A DNA stretch of 64,000 nt, from contig NC_134161.1 in assembly GCF_033958435.1 (NCBI RefSeq), positions 16,058,001-16,122,000 of the forward strand, given 5' to 3'. The position numbers were made by a program, and so were the translations under genes. A model generated the notes under the pieces. That model had not been told where the DNA came from. It was given only the letters and a program-made list of their open reading frames with translations, and did no database searches. Shown here one piece after another: positions 11,101 through 23,639 of the stretch (position 1 is its first letter; every line of letters begins with the position of its first letter). The stretch comes from Carettochelys insculpta (Eukaryota; Chordata; Testudines; Carettochelyidae).

Positions 11101-12545
11101 TATTGCACTGGGAAAGCTGCTCTGACATGCAGACACAAGCCCTCTTCTGCCTCTGCCAGCTGCAGGCATCTCCACTAGAGCTGTTTGCCGAGGAGGGGTG
11201 AGGGGGCAGCTGCCCTAGGGCCCGCTGATCTGCAAGGGCCCACAGTTCCCAGCCACTACTGCTGCTACAGCGGCAACAGCAGCGGTCAGAACTACAGGCC
11301 CTTTAAGTTGTCACTGGTGCCCCTGTGTGCACTAGGCACTGAAGTGACGTAACTTCCCTGTTCCAATTAGCCTGGCAGAGGAGACAAAGCCTCTGCCCTG
11401 GAGCTGCCGTTAGTGTCCAGCTCAGGCGCTTAGCTCCGAGCATGTCAGTAAGCCGGGTAGCTACAGCAGCATGGATACGGGAGGGCAGTGCTTGGGTGAG
11501 AGGGGCGTCATACAGGATTGCACTCAGAGCAGCTAGCCTGTCTTCACGCTATCTTTAGCTCATCCGTGCCAATAGGTCAGCTTAAGCTAAAAATTACACT
11601 TGTGGCGAAACGCACCCTCAGATCTGGGCTGCGAGAATGAGGTCGTCTTGAGCATCATCAGAAGAGTCACGACCCACCACTCGCAGATGGCAAGGAGAGC
11701 AGCACCAGACTCACAGCCATCCACAGAAGACGGGAACAAGAAGAGGGTCACACGAGGGTCCCTGAGGGCTCCTCAGGGCTGATAATGGAAAGTCGTCCGC
11801 TTGTAAACTGAGCGCAGCCAAATCTGGAGAGAAAACCACTCTGGAAGCCACATCCCCTTTAGCAGAATCACGCTGTATCACTGCACGCTGCTCCCAGCAG
11901 CTCTAAGTCCAGAAGGGCTGGGATGCCAGTGATCTGTGACTATCTGCTCCAGCGCTCCCTCCACCTGTCCTTCTCCAAAGTGGGGCTGCACTGATGCTAC
12001 AGCAAGGACAGGAGATTTCCCCCAAAAGCTCTCAGGAGACCAAGCAGTAGGCCTAGCAATTCCCGGTTCCTCAGCCAGAACCCAACCACTGTAGCAGCAG
12101 GCAAAATGCAAAGGGAAACTTTTCTGATTGTGTAACCCTCTAGCACCAGGGGGAAGGCAGCCTTGATTAGCCAGTAGGAGTTTTCCACAAAGCGAAATGT
12201 GAACTGCCTCAGGAGCTCAATATAACTTACATTTTTCGAGCACTTTTTCTCCCAAAGGATTTCAGAAGCACTTTAGAGTAGGGACATCTACCCCCACAGA
12301 AACGCAGCCCCCTCTGATGCAGAGCAGGGAGTCTTGCTAAGCAATGCCCAGCATGCAGAATAAATATAATTCACAGAAAATTATTTCACTCAAATTGTCC
12401 ATAAGAAAACACATCAAGTTTTGATCAAGTTTTTCAAGTTAGCATTTTGAAACAAAATAAAACATTTCACGTCCAAGGGGAGATTCAAACCACAACATTT
12501 CAGTTCAAACAGACATTCTGACATTGACAAACTTGGAGTTTTGGA
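11101..12545. other. intergenic, no gene recognised
   Basis: No exon-like or repeat-like signal beyond diffuse fragments; 11100-11280 is probably the decayed extension of the non-LTR element to its left. Confidence 0.5.
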
Positions 12546-12652
12546 TCAGAGGGGTAGCCGTGTTAGTCTGGATCTGTAGAGCAACGAAGGGTCCTGTGGC
12601 ACCTTTTCTGTTAGTCTATAAGGTGCCACAGGACCCTTCGTTGCTTTGGAGT
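12546..12652. repeat. palindromic PLE terminal remnant
   Basis: AGCAACGAAGGGTCCTGTGG followed by CACCTTTTCTGTTAGTCTAT is then repeated in reverse complement (ATAAGGTGCCACAGGACCCT, TCGTTGC). The start, CAGAGGGGTAGCCGTGTTAG, is the extreme end seen in other copies of this PLE subfamily. The inverted arms are about 30 bp around a short spacer and could form a hairpin. Confidence 0.75.
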
Positions 12653-14593
12653 TTTGGGTGTCCCAAAACTTCCCACCCAGATGTGTAACTGCTGGGCCCA
12701 CAGCTAGACCCACAGAGAATGAGCTACCAGCAGAGACAGAGACCCCACTCCTCCCAAACCCTGAGAGACTTGGCCAGTTACCCAGCAAGGTATGATCCAA
12801 AGGGGAATTCTGGAAGGGGCGCAGGGATAGCTGGGTCAGCGTGTTGCAGTGTGGATGCCTCCTGGGCCCAGTGGCAGACTGCTCTGCCACTAATAGGGCC
12901 CTGGGCCAAGGCAGAGTGGAGTGGGCAGGCTTGTTCCACCCCCACCCCAGTCACCCCTAACCTGTGGGTGGCCGTCTCTCCCTCTTGCCATTCTAGGCAC
13001 AGGCCAGGATTTTGCCAGCCCTCCGCCTTGCAAGGGCACTAACTAGAACAGTGTCAAGAAATTCTCTCTCTGCATCCAGTCCTGAGGTGACGTGAACCCA
13101 ATCATTAGAGAGAGAGATGAAATACCCCATTACTATTGAGTTTTTATTTTGATAGCCTCTCTAACCTCCCTTAGCATTGGGTTTGATAAATTAACATTTA
13201 GTGTTGGGAAGCTGGATGGTTTTCCATATCTTCACAGTTACATGAAGAGCGGGAGCCCTGGCCCTCAAAGGCTGCTCAATTTTCAGTTTCTTACATTGAA
13301 CAAAAGTGCTCTTCTTTCATTGCTCTTTCGCACTCAAGTTACCTTCTGAATGCACTACAGGGACTATGTACCCCATGATCTTCCTAACATTCATTCGGCT
13401 GGTGCTTAACCACTGCAAAATTGTTAGACTCTGCCACAAGATACTACTGAGGCCAACAGCATAGTAGGACTGTTCCGTTATACAACCCAGAGGATATTAA
13501 TTGCCCATCACCCGATTTCTTGTACCTTTCTCTGGAGCATCTAATTCTGACCATGCCAGCTGAGACACCTATACACATCCATACACTCCACATAACTCAC
13601 TTCTTCTCCATTGGAAACCAAGCTGCAAGGCCAGAGACACCTGTACTAGGCAAGACTGGCAACAGAACAAGCGACAGTGGGTTGCAACAGCTCGGACACG
13701 GCACCTGCCCATCCTAGGCAGTTGGAGGGTGAGTTTCAGGGTAACGTTCTGGGTGCACGTGTGTTTTCAGAGTTAATCTTTAGCGAGTGGCACTAGATAG
13801 ACCGAAAGGCCCCAATAATGTCAGCCAAGGGCACTTCCTCATCTGTCTATGGACCATTGGAATGAGCATGTTACATCTGATCAACTGGGGCCGTCATGTG
13901 GCAGGTAGAGTAAGTGACGCCCACCCCCAGTCCAGTCCCTGGTGGGTGCATCCGTATTACGACTGCTACCAAAAGGCAAGCTAAGGTCGCTCAGGCTCTG
14001 CAGACCCCTTCCCTGACCGGGTAAGTCTGTTCCAGCAGGGAGCAGGCCCATTTGCAGGGCAGCATGGCAAAAGCCTGCCCTGCCAGTGCGCGACCTGCTC
14101 TTGGGCCAAACAACAGCTGTCAGCCCTTGGAGCTGTCACCAGTCACTTCGTAAAGCTGCGCACTGAGCCTCAGACACATGCCTCAAGCCACTGTGCTCTT
14201 GACAACCCATCGGTGTGTGGCACAAAAGCCCGAAGGCAGAGCTAAACAAGGAGTGAAGTGTGTCGAGAAGGGATGCTTAATTTAACACGCTAGCAAAAAA
14301 CTGCCCTTCTTGCCAGAGACAGGGACGGGCTAATTAGGAAGACTCAATTCACATGGAGAAATGGCACATTCATGCGACTAACGTCACCTGAGTGGAAGCA
14401 GGAGGCCAGTAGCAACCCAGCCTCCGACACAGCCAAAACAAGCTTAGGAGACCGGCCCAGTGCACTCAGGTTTCACATGAGCCAAGAGAACAGCACAGTA
14501 AATCTAGGACACATCTGTGTAGCAATGGAAACATGAGGATTGCTCTTGAAGGAGCCATGCACCAAGCCATCGTAGTCCACGGGACAACCAGAG
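12653..14593. other. intergenic, no gene recognised
   Basis: Only short open frames. Nothing classifiable seen. Confidence 0.5.
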
Positions 14594-14710
14594 CAGGGGT
14601 AAGCACGCTTTTTACCTTGGGCCCACACTTTTTGCACCTGCAAGTCCATCCCCCCCACCCCAGTCTGCCTAATGCCCCTGAAGCTAGCGGCAGTTTCCCA
14701 GAACTGATGC
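14594..14710 (+). repeat. hAT-like terminus CAGGGGTAAGCA, copy 1
   Basis: CAGGGGTAAGCACGCTTTTT and TTGGGCCCACACTTTTTGCA match, in reverse, 25014-25116. Confidence 0.55.
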
Positions 14711-14899
14711 ACCACGCTCCCCTAGCGATGGTGGAGGCTGTAGGGACGAGAAAGGGGGAGCCAGCAGAGGCCACGGGGGGTGGGGGGGAGGGGAGGCTTA
14801 TTGTGCTGGGCTCTTGTAATGAAATTTTGCACACTCCCCTCACTTTGCACACGTCTGCTGTAAGTTGTGTATTTGTACAGCTGCTGAGGACAGATTCAG

Positions 14900-15020
14900 C
14901 TTTGCATAGGTGGTGCACAATGTATATGTCTCAGTGCACAGAAAAAAGTTTATTCCACACATGGATGAAAAAAATTTGCATACAGACGGACAGGATGAGA
15001 GGGAATATTGCTAACAACCA
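14900..15020 (+). repeat. dispersed repeat with AGTGCACAGAAAAAA / TTATTCCACACATGG
   Basis: The same phrase occurs in reverse at 32200-32310 (CCATGTGTGGAATAATTTTT, CTGTGCACTGAGGC). Probably the tail of a non-autonomous transposon; class not determined. Confidence 0.5.
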
Positions 15021-15699
15021 ATGCTCAATTTGTGCCAGGGCTTGCCAGGACTGAGCCTCGGCACCTCTAGTCTTGGCAGTTTAGCCTCGGAGTTCTGGGT
15101 TTGCTGCATCCGTTATGAAAGTAAAACAATTGATTTAACCTGATCCTTCTTTCAGTACTAATTCAACACTGCTAGCAACATACCTATGAACACCGACCCT
15201 AGGCAAATCTCTATGTAATCCAGTAGATAGCCCTGAGCAGACACTCTATCGACAAACTAACCAGCATAATGCAGGTATAAATAAAATTAAAAGTCTCTGC
15301 ACAGCAATTTGCATTGGTTTATACACATCACGTGAAACTGGTGTATTGTGTGTTGATGTGACTTTACCCAGACAACATGGATGGATCAAAGACTTGTTCC
15401 AAGCATACCTGAACAACACAGAATACTGAACAACAACAAGGGCCAAGCAAATCCTTCCCGACAGCCCTGAACAGCCAATGGGAGATGCTGGATAACAATG
15501 ACCTACTCTCTTCAGAGTGGGAGACAGGATTCTTAGGAGCGGTTGGTTGGTTAGTTTTCCACCAGCCATCTTCCAGCTCAGGACTCAGTCAGGGTGAACT
15601 AGTTTGCAACAACAGCTGGTCATTCTGAAGTGTTATTCAGCTGTCCGTGAGCTGGGTTTTTTAACTTGGGCTTCGTGGTAGATATGCCAGCTAAAGGGA

Positions 15700-15748
15700 G
15701 GGAGAATAGGTCAGTGGTTAGAGCGCTGCCCTTGTAAACCAGGGGTTG
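15700..15748 (+). pseudogene. tRNA-Thr (TGT)-like 5' two-thirds
   Basis: ATAGGTCAGTGGTTAGAGCG and CTTGTAAACCAGGGGTTG match the D arm and anticodon arm of vertebrate tRNA-Thr with anticodon TGT. The acceptor stem start is changed (GGGAGAA), the anticodon stem has mismatches, and the T arm and 3' acceptor strand are missing because CR1 sequence follows. Either a tRNA pseudogene cut by CR1 or a tRNA-headed SINE. Confidence 0.65.
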
Positions 15749-15754
15749 TCCACT

Positions 15755-15930
15755 CCATCTTATCTTCATCAACGGTCTGGATAATGGCATAGAGAGTACA
15801 CTTACAAGTCTGCAGAGGCGGCCAAGCTGGGAGGGGGTTGCAAGTGCTTTGGAGGACAGGGTCCCAATTCAATGTGATCTGGAGAAATGGTCTGAGGTAA
15901 AAAGGATGAAGTTCAATACAGACGACATTT
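15755..15930 (+). mobile_element. CR1 LINE fragment (RT)
   Basis: FINGLDNGIESTLTSL-like translation followed by AAKLGGGCKCFGGQ and an EKWSEVKRMKFNTD stretch, a piece of CR1 ORF2 just after the RT active site. It directly follows a tRNA-Thr-like segment and is followed by a hAT-like terminus. Confidence 0.75.
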
Positions 15931-16023
15931 CCATCGGCTCGGATTACACTAGCCAGGTTGCAGAGTCCTGCTAATCACAGGGACAAAATCTGCAGCCTGA
16001 CATAAAAGGTTTGCTCACCCCTG
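15928..16023 (-). repeat. hAT-like terminus, copy 2 (reverse)
   Basis: Reverse strand begins CAGGGGTGAGCAAACCTTTT. The segment CATTTCCATCGG is shared with the copy at 25014-25116. The flanks of 14594 and 16023 do not form a convincing 8-bp duplication, so I do not call them one element. Confidence 0.5.
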
Positions 16024-16419
16024 AGTAAGAACACCGGATGTGACTTGAGCTGGCAGCAGGTGAGAGTTTGAAAGTGACAAAGACCTCAGCATTGGCAAGT
16101 TAGTTTTGTAACAACCCTTCCCCTCCAGTTCTCACTCAGCATTTCAGAGACAACACCCCGCTGAGATCCTGCTGGGTGGAAGATGCTGTGCAAATACAAA
16201 ATAGTAGTCCAAGAACTTTGGGTTCAAGCTGTCGCCACCTTAAAACTCTCTGTTCTGGTAGAAAAAGTAGCACTTAAGAAAGCACCTAGGAAATCTGGCT
16301 GAAAGCAAATAATTCAAGCATTTCAGAGTCTCCTTTGGAGACAGAAAAAACAAAACACCTAGGAGACTTGGAAAAGTTGCTTACAACATCCTGTAATTAG
16401 ATCCTTAGCAGAATTACCT

Positions 16420-16730
16420 GCACAACAAAACAAAACAAAACCTAAATCTAATCCTGGAACTTCTCCTTGCAACAAACCCCGCTGCCAACTTTGTCCAGGT
16501 ATTTATTCTGGAGACACCATCACCGGACCTAACTACGGCAGTTACAGGATGGGGACTCATACTCTTGTACCTCCACCAATGTTATATATGCCATCATATG
16601 CCAGCAATGCCCCTCTGCTATGTATACTGGACAGAGGGGACATCACTTTGGCAGAGAATGAATGGACACAAAGTGGCTGGGAAGGGACCTATAACCAGTT
16701 ACCAAAAGCCAATTATCTCTGAAAGGTAGC
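16420..16730 (+). pseudogene. old PLE fragment, zinc linker and GIY-YIG start
   Basis: Plus strand reads CNKPRCQLCPGIYSGDTITG and, after frameshifts, NVIYAIICQQCPSAMYTGQR, clearly related to the 7474-7910 domain but much more diverged. It ends near 16720 shortly after a premature stop. Decay suggests an older insertion than the main PLE. Confidence 0.8.
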
Positions 16731-17033
16731 TAGTCAACAGCAGTCAGGCTAGATAGGCCACCTGTAAGCAATGTCATATGGCTGTCCTTCCACTACACAT
16801 AGTCCATCTCCCACCACACACTGCTCAAGACTGCAGGAGATGGACAGGATAGGGCATTTTTTAAACACCAGCTCTACATGACACTTCTCCATCTGCCAGG
16901 TGTGTAACATCCTTTGCTGGAACAAGGGTCAAATGCAGCTAATTTTGCAGAGAGAACAGTGCCGCCTGATGGTGCATGGGGACCAACTGAAAGCAGCAAA
17001 AAGAGCTTAGCCAGTAAGTCTGCTCAAGCACAC

Positions 17034-17360
17034 TATAGGCTGGACCCTTGTGTTCCAGCACACTCGGGACCTGACTGGTGTCGAAAGAGAGAATTTGCCA
17101 GAGGACAGGAGGTCAGTACTGTCTAGCACATTACCAACACTTCCACTGCTCACTGGGCTCTTAGAAGACATTGAGGGGTAAATTACAACTAAATAATAGC
17201 CCAGAACACTGAGAACCAGGACTGGTGGCTGGAAACAAACTTTATGGGACCACGGGAAACCTGGCCCCAGCCACAAGCAAACATTCGGCCAACTAAAATC
17301 ATGCCAGATTACAGATGTTCCTGGCTGAGGGAGTGCCGGACTAGAGGGGTTCAGCCTGTG
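17034..17360. mobile_element. non-autonomous DNA transposon with CAGGTTGAACC-type ends, copy 2
   Basis: Same orientation and body as 2281-2604: AGGTCAGTACTGTCTAGCAC, then ACTGGTGGCTGGAAACAAAC and AACTAAAATCATGCCAGATT. Ends in GGGGTTCAGCCTGTG. The left end is mutated (TATAGGCTGGACCC). Confidence 0.7.
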
Positions 17361-19794
17361 GTGGCTTAAGATCCTTCTCTCCCTCATGAACGAGACTGAG
17401 ACTTGCCAAACTCCACTCCTAGCTCCAGAAGCTGTAGAAAATGATGTCCCCCAAATGTTAATCTGAGTCTCAAAGGGCTCATAGAGCCACCAGAAAAACC
17501 TGGAGGTAGGAATCACACGCTCCAGATCAGAGAAAAAAAAGAGGTGCATGTTTCTCCAGTCACAGGAGAGAACACAAACTGTTACACAATCACAGCATTA
17601 CACAACCCTGGGAAGAATGGAGAGGTAGTCAGAGCTGCCAGTGAGGCTGAGGAATGGCTGGGAGCACCCGACTGCAGGAAGCAGACAATTGCTTCTTTGG
17701 CTCTCTTCACTGGCTTGAGTTTAAGGCACATAATTTGCAGCAGGCCAGCCCCAGTCTGGGACAATCAGCCTGTCAGACCAACCTCAGGGGCCAGCACTGG
17801 CTTTGCGCAGTTACCAGGCATCCTCTCTTCTCCCCCGGCAGGAACACACAGAGGACCACAGCAGCTGAAGAAATAAGCTCCCTGTTGGAATTGCCAGTTG
17901 TGGTGGGAGCTATTCCTGGAGGTTTCTGCAGTTGCCGATCTTTAATTAAAGATTTATCTTTAATCCCCAGATACTCCAGGACAATCCAGGAGGGCTGGCA
18001 GCTCACCCCTCCCAGACAATGTGGGCAGGGGGGACATATCAGCTGACCCAGGCTCCATGTTGCAAAGGGCCAGGGACTAAGGATCTGATTTTGTCCCTGG
18101 TTGTGTCCCCCAGCCAGCAGCCTGCAGGAGGTGTTTCACAACTGGCACGTTCAAGTCCTAAACAAGGACTGTCCCAAATGACCTACTCCCCCCTCCCCCT
18201 CCAGCAGCCCAACCTCTCCCCCCCTTGTGAGGGAGGATCTAGGACCCCACCTCATGCCCCTCTTGCTGCACCCCACCCTCCCCTTCCTGCCTCTCTTCCA
18301 GGCCGTGCTTTGCAGAGTCCCAGTGTGCAGCCAGCCCAGCTCAGACATGCTCACAAATCAGCTAATGAAGGGTCCATCTCTGGACTCCAGGGGAGGGAGG
18401 GGGGAGATGCCTGCCTCTTCTCCATCTGCTTTTTAACAGCCACAAACTTAGCCTGGCCGGCCTCCCTTCCAGAGCCCCCCACACCCCAGAGTCAAGAGGA
18501 ACAGGAGGCCCAGGCCAGTTCTCCCTATGTCAGGGGGCTCAGCTGCACCAGACAAACTAATTGAATTCTTACCCTCGAGATGCGAGGACCCGCCCACCCC
18601 AAACCACAACCCTCAGGCTGCTAGGTGCAAGCTGTGTGGGGTGCCTGTCTCTTTAAGAGAATGCCACACATGTCCCAGGATCTTTCCCACGCAAGACACA
18701 CATCTATTAATCCCTGGTCCAACTGAGGACACGGTTCCCACCATTCTGTGTGGGAGGGATCACCCTCTGCATCAGTTTTTCTGAAGGATCCGTCCAGGGG
18801 CTGGGTCCTGAGAGCTCCCCGACAGTCTAGGAAGAGAGCAAGCAGGTCCCTGCTATCAGAAAAACTGCTCCAGAAGATGGAGATAATCTAGTGACTCAGG
18901 AAGCTTAAAGGAGGGGCTGGCTCTTCCCGGCATTTCATTTTCATTATTGTGGCTTTGATCTTGAACCTTGCTGCAACTTGGAAGGCTCTGGCGACACCCC
19001 TGCATAATGGTCCCATGGCCAGGGACAAGGCTCTCAGGCGGAGGCTCACAAAACCTCTCATAGGCCAATCTACAGATTCCTCTCAGGTTTCACTGCTGCT
19101 TCTTACACTGCTTCCCCAACACACCTGCAGTGAGATCTGGAAGCAAGGAATTCACCAGTGGCACTGCCTTGCAGCAAGGTTTGGCAGAGACCTGGTGCTG
19201 ATTCATGGGTGCTGAGCATCCCCCTAGCCAGTGGGTATTAGGGGCAGCCAAGGATATGCTGCATCTTGAAGGATCCGGCTGAACTGACTGATGGCTTACT
19301 GAACGTGTCTAGCTCCACAGGTGTAGCTGACATCTCACAAACCGGTAGGAAGGCCCTGTTCTGGCCCAGGGTGTTGACAGTCTAAACCAGATATTAAATG
19401 CCAAGGATTAGGAGCAGCTGTGTAGGGTAAACAATGAGACCACATCTCCGTTGTGCTGAGCTTTACAGGTATCACCTAACTAATCCTCCAACCACACTGT
19501 GACCTAAGTCTAAACCCAAACTGACACGTATTCCTCTCTCCACTGCTCCATGAGCAGCAGAAACACTCTGCTCACAGGTGCAGAATGCATCAGGAGACTC
19601 CGTTCAGCCCGTCGGCACAAAGACCCTCCTACAGACTCAGCGGCTCTGACCGACCCTCCAGCACAATGTCATACCGGGCTCGCTCACGCCGTAACCAGAA
19701 AGGACAAGAGCAGAAAGGCCCCAGGAAAGGCGTTGTCACTAGAGAGAGAGAGTGTACTGCAGACCACTGACAGCTGTGGTCAGCATGAGGAATC

Positions 19795-20080
19795 CCAGAT
19801 TCTATTCCTAGTCTATCACCAACCTCCTGTGTGACCCTGGGGAAACTGAGGCATGAGGAAAGTCAGTGATTTGCCCAACTGTAAAATGAAGGGAACGCCC
19901 TAAAATGAAATAAGTTTTCAAACAGTAAAATTTCATTAAACAAAGCTCTGCCCCCATTTTACAGATGTAGATTCTGCTACTGGCCCGAAATGCCTCAGTT
20001 TCCCCAAGTCCATAGAACTAGTCAGTGGCAGAGCCAGGATATCCAGTCTCCCAGCCCTTGGGTTCCATCCCCTGTGCAAT
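19795..20080. repeat. MIR-like pieces in both orientations
   Basis: Plus: CCTGTGTGACCCTGGGGAAA with CAACTGTAAAATGAAGGG. Minus: ATTTTACAGATGTAGATTCT with CATAGAACTAGTCAGTGGCA. Confidence 0.5.
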
Positions 20081-21079
20081 GCTTCCCCTAGAATAAATTC
20101 AGAATTTGTGTATAGATTAAAATGTTCACCTCTGATGGTGTCACACAACAGAGTGATCTGCTCAGATAACCAGAGGAACAACTAATTCCTGCACTCAGCT
20201 CACTGGTAAAAATGTAGTGGGAAGCCATTCTGGCTTTCAGAAAGGGAGTTTGTGTATATGACAGGGGAAGGGGAAGTTATTCTGTGACTCTCTGTGGTCA
20301 TCATGAGCTTAAACACATCTCACGTACATAGAGCTCAATAGGCTACAGTCACACAGCTGTATTGCCTTTTTGTTTAGAATAATAAAGAGAGAAAAAAGAA
20401 GATCTCAGAGAGCACAGAGTGTGTGCATCTCCTCCCTGAACAGTCTGCACTGAATCGAACACAAAATGGCAGCTTTCTTCAGAGAGCTATACTTTTAGTT
20501 CTAAGGACTCTGACTACCAAAAACTGGCTACACAGCATAAAAATTTCAGCAGACTAGGAAACCCAGTGGGCCATGAAGACAGTACAACGAGAGCTGTGTT
20601 GCCAATTCATTAGCTGGTGCGCAAGGGAGAAGAGAATTCACCCTCCCCTCTGGTAGCTGTATCAATTTCACAGGGCTAGTAGGGGAACATCTTCCACTTG
20701 TTACTCATTTCAAGAAGCAAGATACAGATGCACAGGAAGTAGGAAGATGGAGCCACTTTTCTGACAGTTAGACTGGGGGTGGAAGACTGGGCTCAAAGGG
20801 GAGGAAGCAGCCTGATAAAGGAGAAAACGCCATATTGCCAGGCAAGAGCTCAGGACTCCTGCTCCTGGGAGGAATTCAGGTTTATGAGTTATACCCCACC
20901 AGTGCGTTAGGGCCTGAATCAGGTTCTGAGCAACCAAAATGGGGAGGTTCGTCTTGGAGCGCAGCAGGAACAAGATTTGACCCATCAAGGATATAGGGCA
21001 GAACTCCACTCATTCTCCAAGTCTGTAGTGAGGATCGCTTCGACCTAGCCAGTAATATTAATGCCAATCTCAAGTTCTT

Positions 21080-21190
21080 TTACAGCCTCTCATCCTTAGA
21101 TATCCAAACTGCATTTCCAAGGAGGTCAGTAGCATTATCCGTATTTTTCTGATGGGGAAACTGGGGCATGGAACAGGTGCACAAGAATTT
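21080..21190 (-). repeat. MIR-like SINE fragment
   Basis: TTTTTCTGATGGGGAAACTG GGGC is the reverse complement of the MIR GCCTCAGTTTCC phrase, preceded by CATTTCCAAGGAGGTCAGTA. Confidence 0.55.
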
Positions 21191-22494
21191 AGAAAGACAA
21201 AGTAATGCCTCAAGTCAGACCAGACTCCTTTGCACTGTTTTATAGTGTGGCAAAATCCTGACATGTGAAAGCAAGCCCTGCCACAGGCAGATTGCAGACA
21301 AAGCAAAGAGAAAACCACCAAGCACACCAGACTGGGTATCTGGGAGTGATTTTATCATTGCTTATATTTTCAAGTGTCATCTCTTTTGGCGGGGGGCAAC
21401 ATCACAGATCTTTTCTTATTTACACAGTTTACCAATGGACCTGGCTGCTTCTCATAGCTGCTGCACAGCACTCTAGGTTTTGTTATATTGTACCATTCAG
21501 GCAGTACTAAGCAAAGAATATTGGGCCAGAAGAACTAGTTTGTTTGAATTTAAGAGCTTATATATTGCACTCGTTATACTCCAATAAACGGAGTTATAAA
21601 TGCTAGACAACGGTTTTAATTTTAGGATGCTTCAGGGAGTTGCAAATGTTCAGTGCCGAATTCCATATAAGGCCTGACTACAGCATCTGCTATTAAGTTT
21701 CCCTTGAGCCATTTTTCAGGGTTGATTATCAAGTGACTGGGTGGTCAGACACCACTGCACCAAGATAGGCCTTGTTCAGGCTACGACCAAGGTTGTGATT
21801 CGTTACTGGCCTGGCTGGCTCTAAACACCGCGTGCCTCCACCACAACACAGCTCACGCTAGGACCAGATGAAAAGCTCTCCAGGACAACAGGTTTCTGAA
21901 GGCAAACAGAGTTTTTGACTCAAAGAAATTTTTCCCAAAGTTCTTCATGCAGGCAAAGCTCAGCTCTCCATCCACCACCCAACCAGAAACAAGAAGTTGC
22001 CCTGGTGCACGGGCCAGTGGAGGGCCTTATAGCTCAGGTGCCTCATGCTCCCATTCTTGTTCCCAGTTTGACCGCCTTCCCCGTGAGGTGGCTCACCATG
22101 GGCTCCCCTGACGCACTGTGGTGGCTTGCCAAGAAGGACCACTTTCTGTCCAAGCAGATGTAGCGCAGCCAGGGAAAGCCAACAGAGGAGAATGGGGCAC
22201 CCAAACTACAATGCTCAAGAGACACTGAAGCAGCTTCTACAAACAAATTTTCCGTCTCCCAGTACAGCTTTTTCCCCAAAACGTCAGTGAAGAAGAAAAC
22301 CCCATTTTAACAACAAAGGTTCTGCAGCAGGACAGCTAAGCTGCTCCCTGGTGGCCTTCAGCACACAGGTGACAGATACGAATCCCACCCGCAAGGCAAA
22401 AATGGTTTAGCAGGTCCTCCTCTCTCTGACATCTGTGCAGTAGATCATTCCCCAGTGCACATCCCACAGGAGCTCTACGCAGGGCAGCCCGGAT

Positions 22495-22716
22495 TTAGCT
22501 GGAATACAATCCATGCTTAGGCAGCCTGGCGCGTATGTCCTTGTGACAGCAGAAGAGGTGCAGTGAGTCCATGATCTGCATTATTTTACTAAAATCAAAC
22601 TGGGTACCTTGACCACGTAGCTCATCTACCACAAATCTGTAGAGCAGACAGGTCCTGTCCCCCAGGCAAGGGCCTAACATGGCAAGTAGACATTCAACAA
22701 ATCCCCCAGCTTCCAC
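22495..22716 (-). other. unrecognised 73-codon open frame
   Basis: Minus frame from an ATG at 22716 to a stop at 22495, with a bulky, compositionally protein-like sequence including DRTCLLYRFVVDELRGQGTQ and IMQIMDSLHLFCCHKDIRAR. I do not recognise the family. There is no splice context that I can defend, and the flanks are not typical of any repeat listed here. It could be an unplaced host exon, a decayed mobile-element fragment or chance. Confidence 0.25.
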
Positions 22717-23639
22717 ACCTCAGCCAAGAAGAGTACAGTCCTTGGCCGAGGGGCATTTTACGCCATGCTCAGTTCACCTAGGAGTCAGAGCCTGTCAGGA
22801 AAGGGAAGAAAAACAGCAAACGTTTTTGAGACATTATACCCTTAATCATTGAAAACCCTTACAGGGTTTTACCCTTACACCTTCAAAGGCCCTCGTGGGA
22901 ACATATTTTACCAGAGGAAAAATACAGGAGTTAGCTTTGTGAAGGGGAAATAAAAGTGTTTAACCTTTTGACAGCAGATTCCAAACCACTCAGGAGAATG
23001 CATGATGCTTTAATCGTACAACTGTGACTTAAATGGTAGGCATGCAATGCATTGTAATTGGCTAGCCTGGAAAGAGAAGGTTAGGAGAAAAATTCCAAAG
23101 TAAATGGATTTCTCCTTTCAAAACCATCTCCAGGACTGTAACACGTTAAACTGGCAAGCAGTGAAGCAGTGGTCATTAACAGAGCTCATTTAAAACACAA
23201 TTGCCCAGAAAGTAGCAGCGAGCGAAAGCGCCTCCTGGGTTTCATTCCTGACTCTGCCTCCTGGGACTTCGGCCAAGAAACTTAAATAAACAACTTGTCC
23301 TCCTCTAGCACCTTTTACTGAGTCTCTCCAGAAAGCTCACAAACTCTAACGAATGACACCACATTTATTCCAGAGGGCAAGGCTCTCCTGTGGGTAAGGC
23401 AGGGGCATGCAAAGTAGGGGCAGACTCCTCACAGGGGCATGAAATTTCATAAAGGGGGCACAGACCAATCAGCTGCTGGGCCCCAGGATCATCCAGCTCA
23501 TTAGACATGTTGAACTATGTTACTCTGTGTGCGTGTGCGTTCGCTCACAGTTCTATAGCCATTAATAACGTCACATTCCACAGACTTATGCTCTTACACT
23601 GACGTAATTTCAAGGCACCCTAGGGCAGATCTCCTGACA

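Larger units (their letters stand above)
17361..23639. other. intergenic, few recognisable features
   Basis: Contains MIR-like pieces (19795-20080, 21080-21190) and the unrecognised frame at 22495-22716. 18180-18490 is C-rich and has chance frames. No ST3GAL4 coding exon was found on the minus strand. Confidence 0.5.

Noticed and set aside
14594..16023. One 1.4-kb hAT element bounded by CAGGGGT ends
   Set aside because: The ends are two copies of the same terminus, and the flanking 8-mers (AACCAGAG and AGTAAGAA) do not match. Treated as separate repeat copies.
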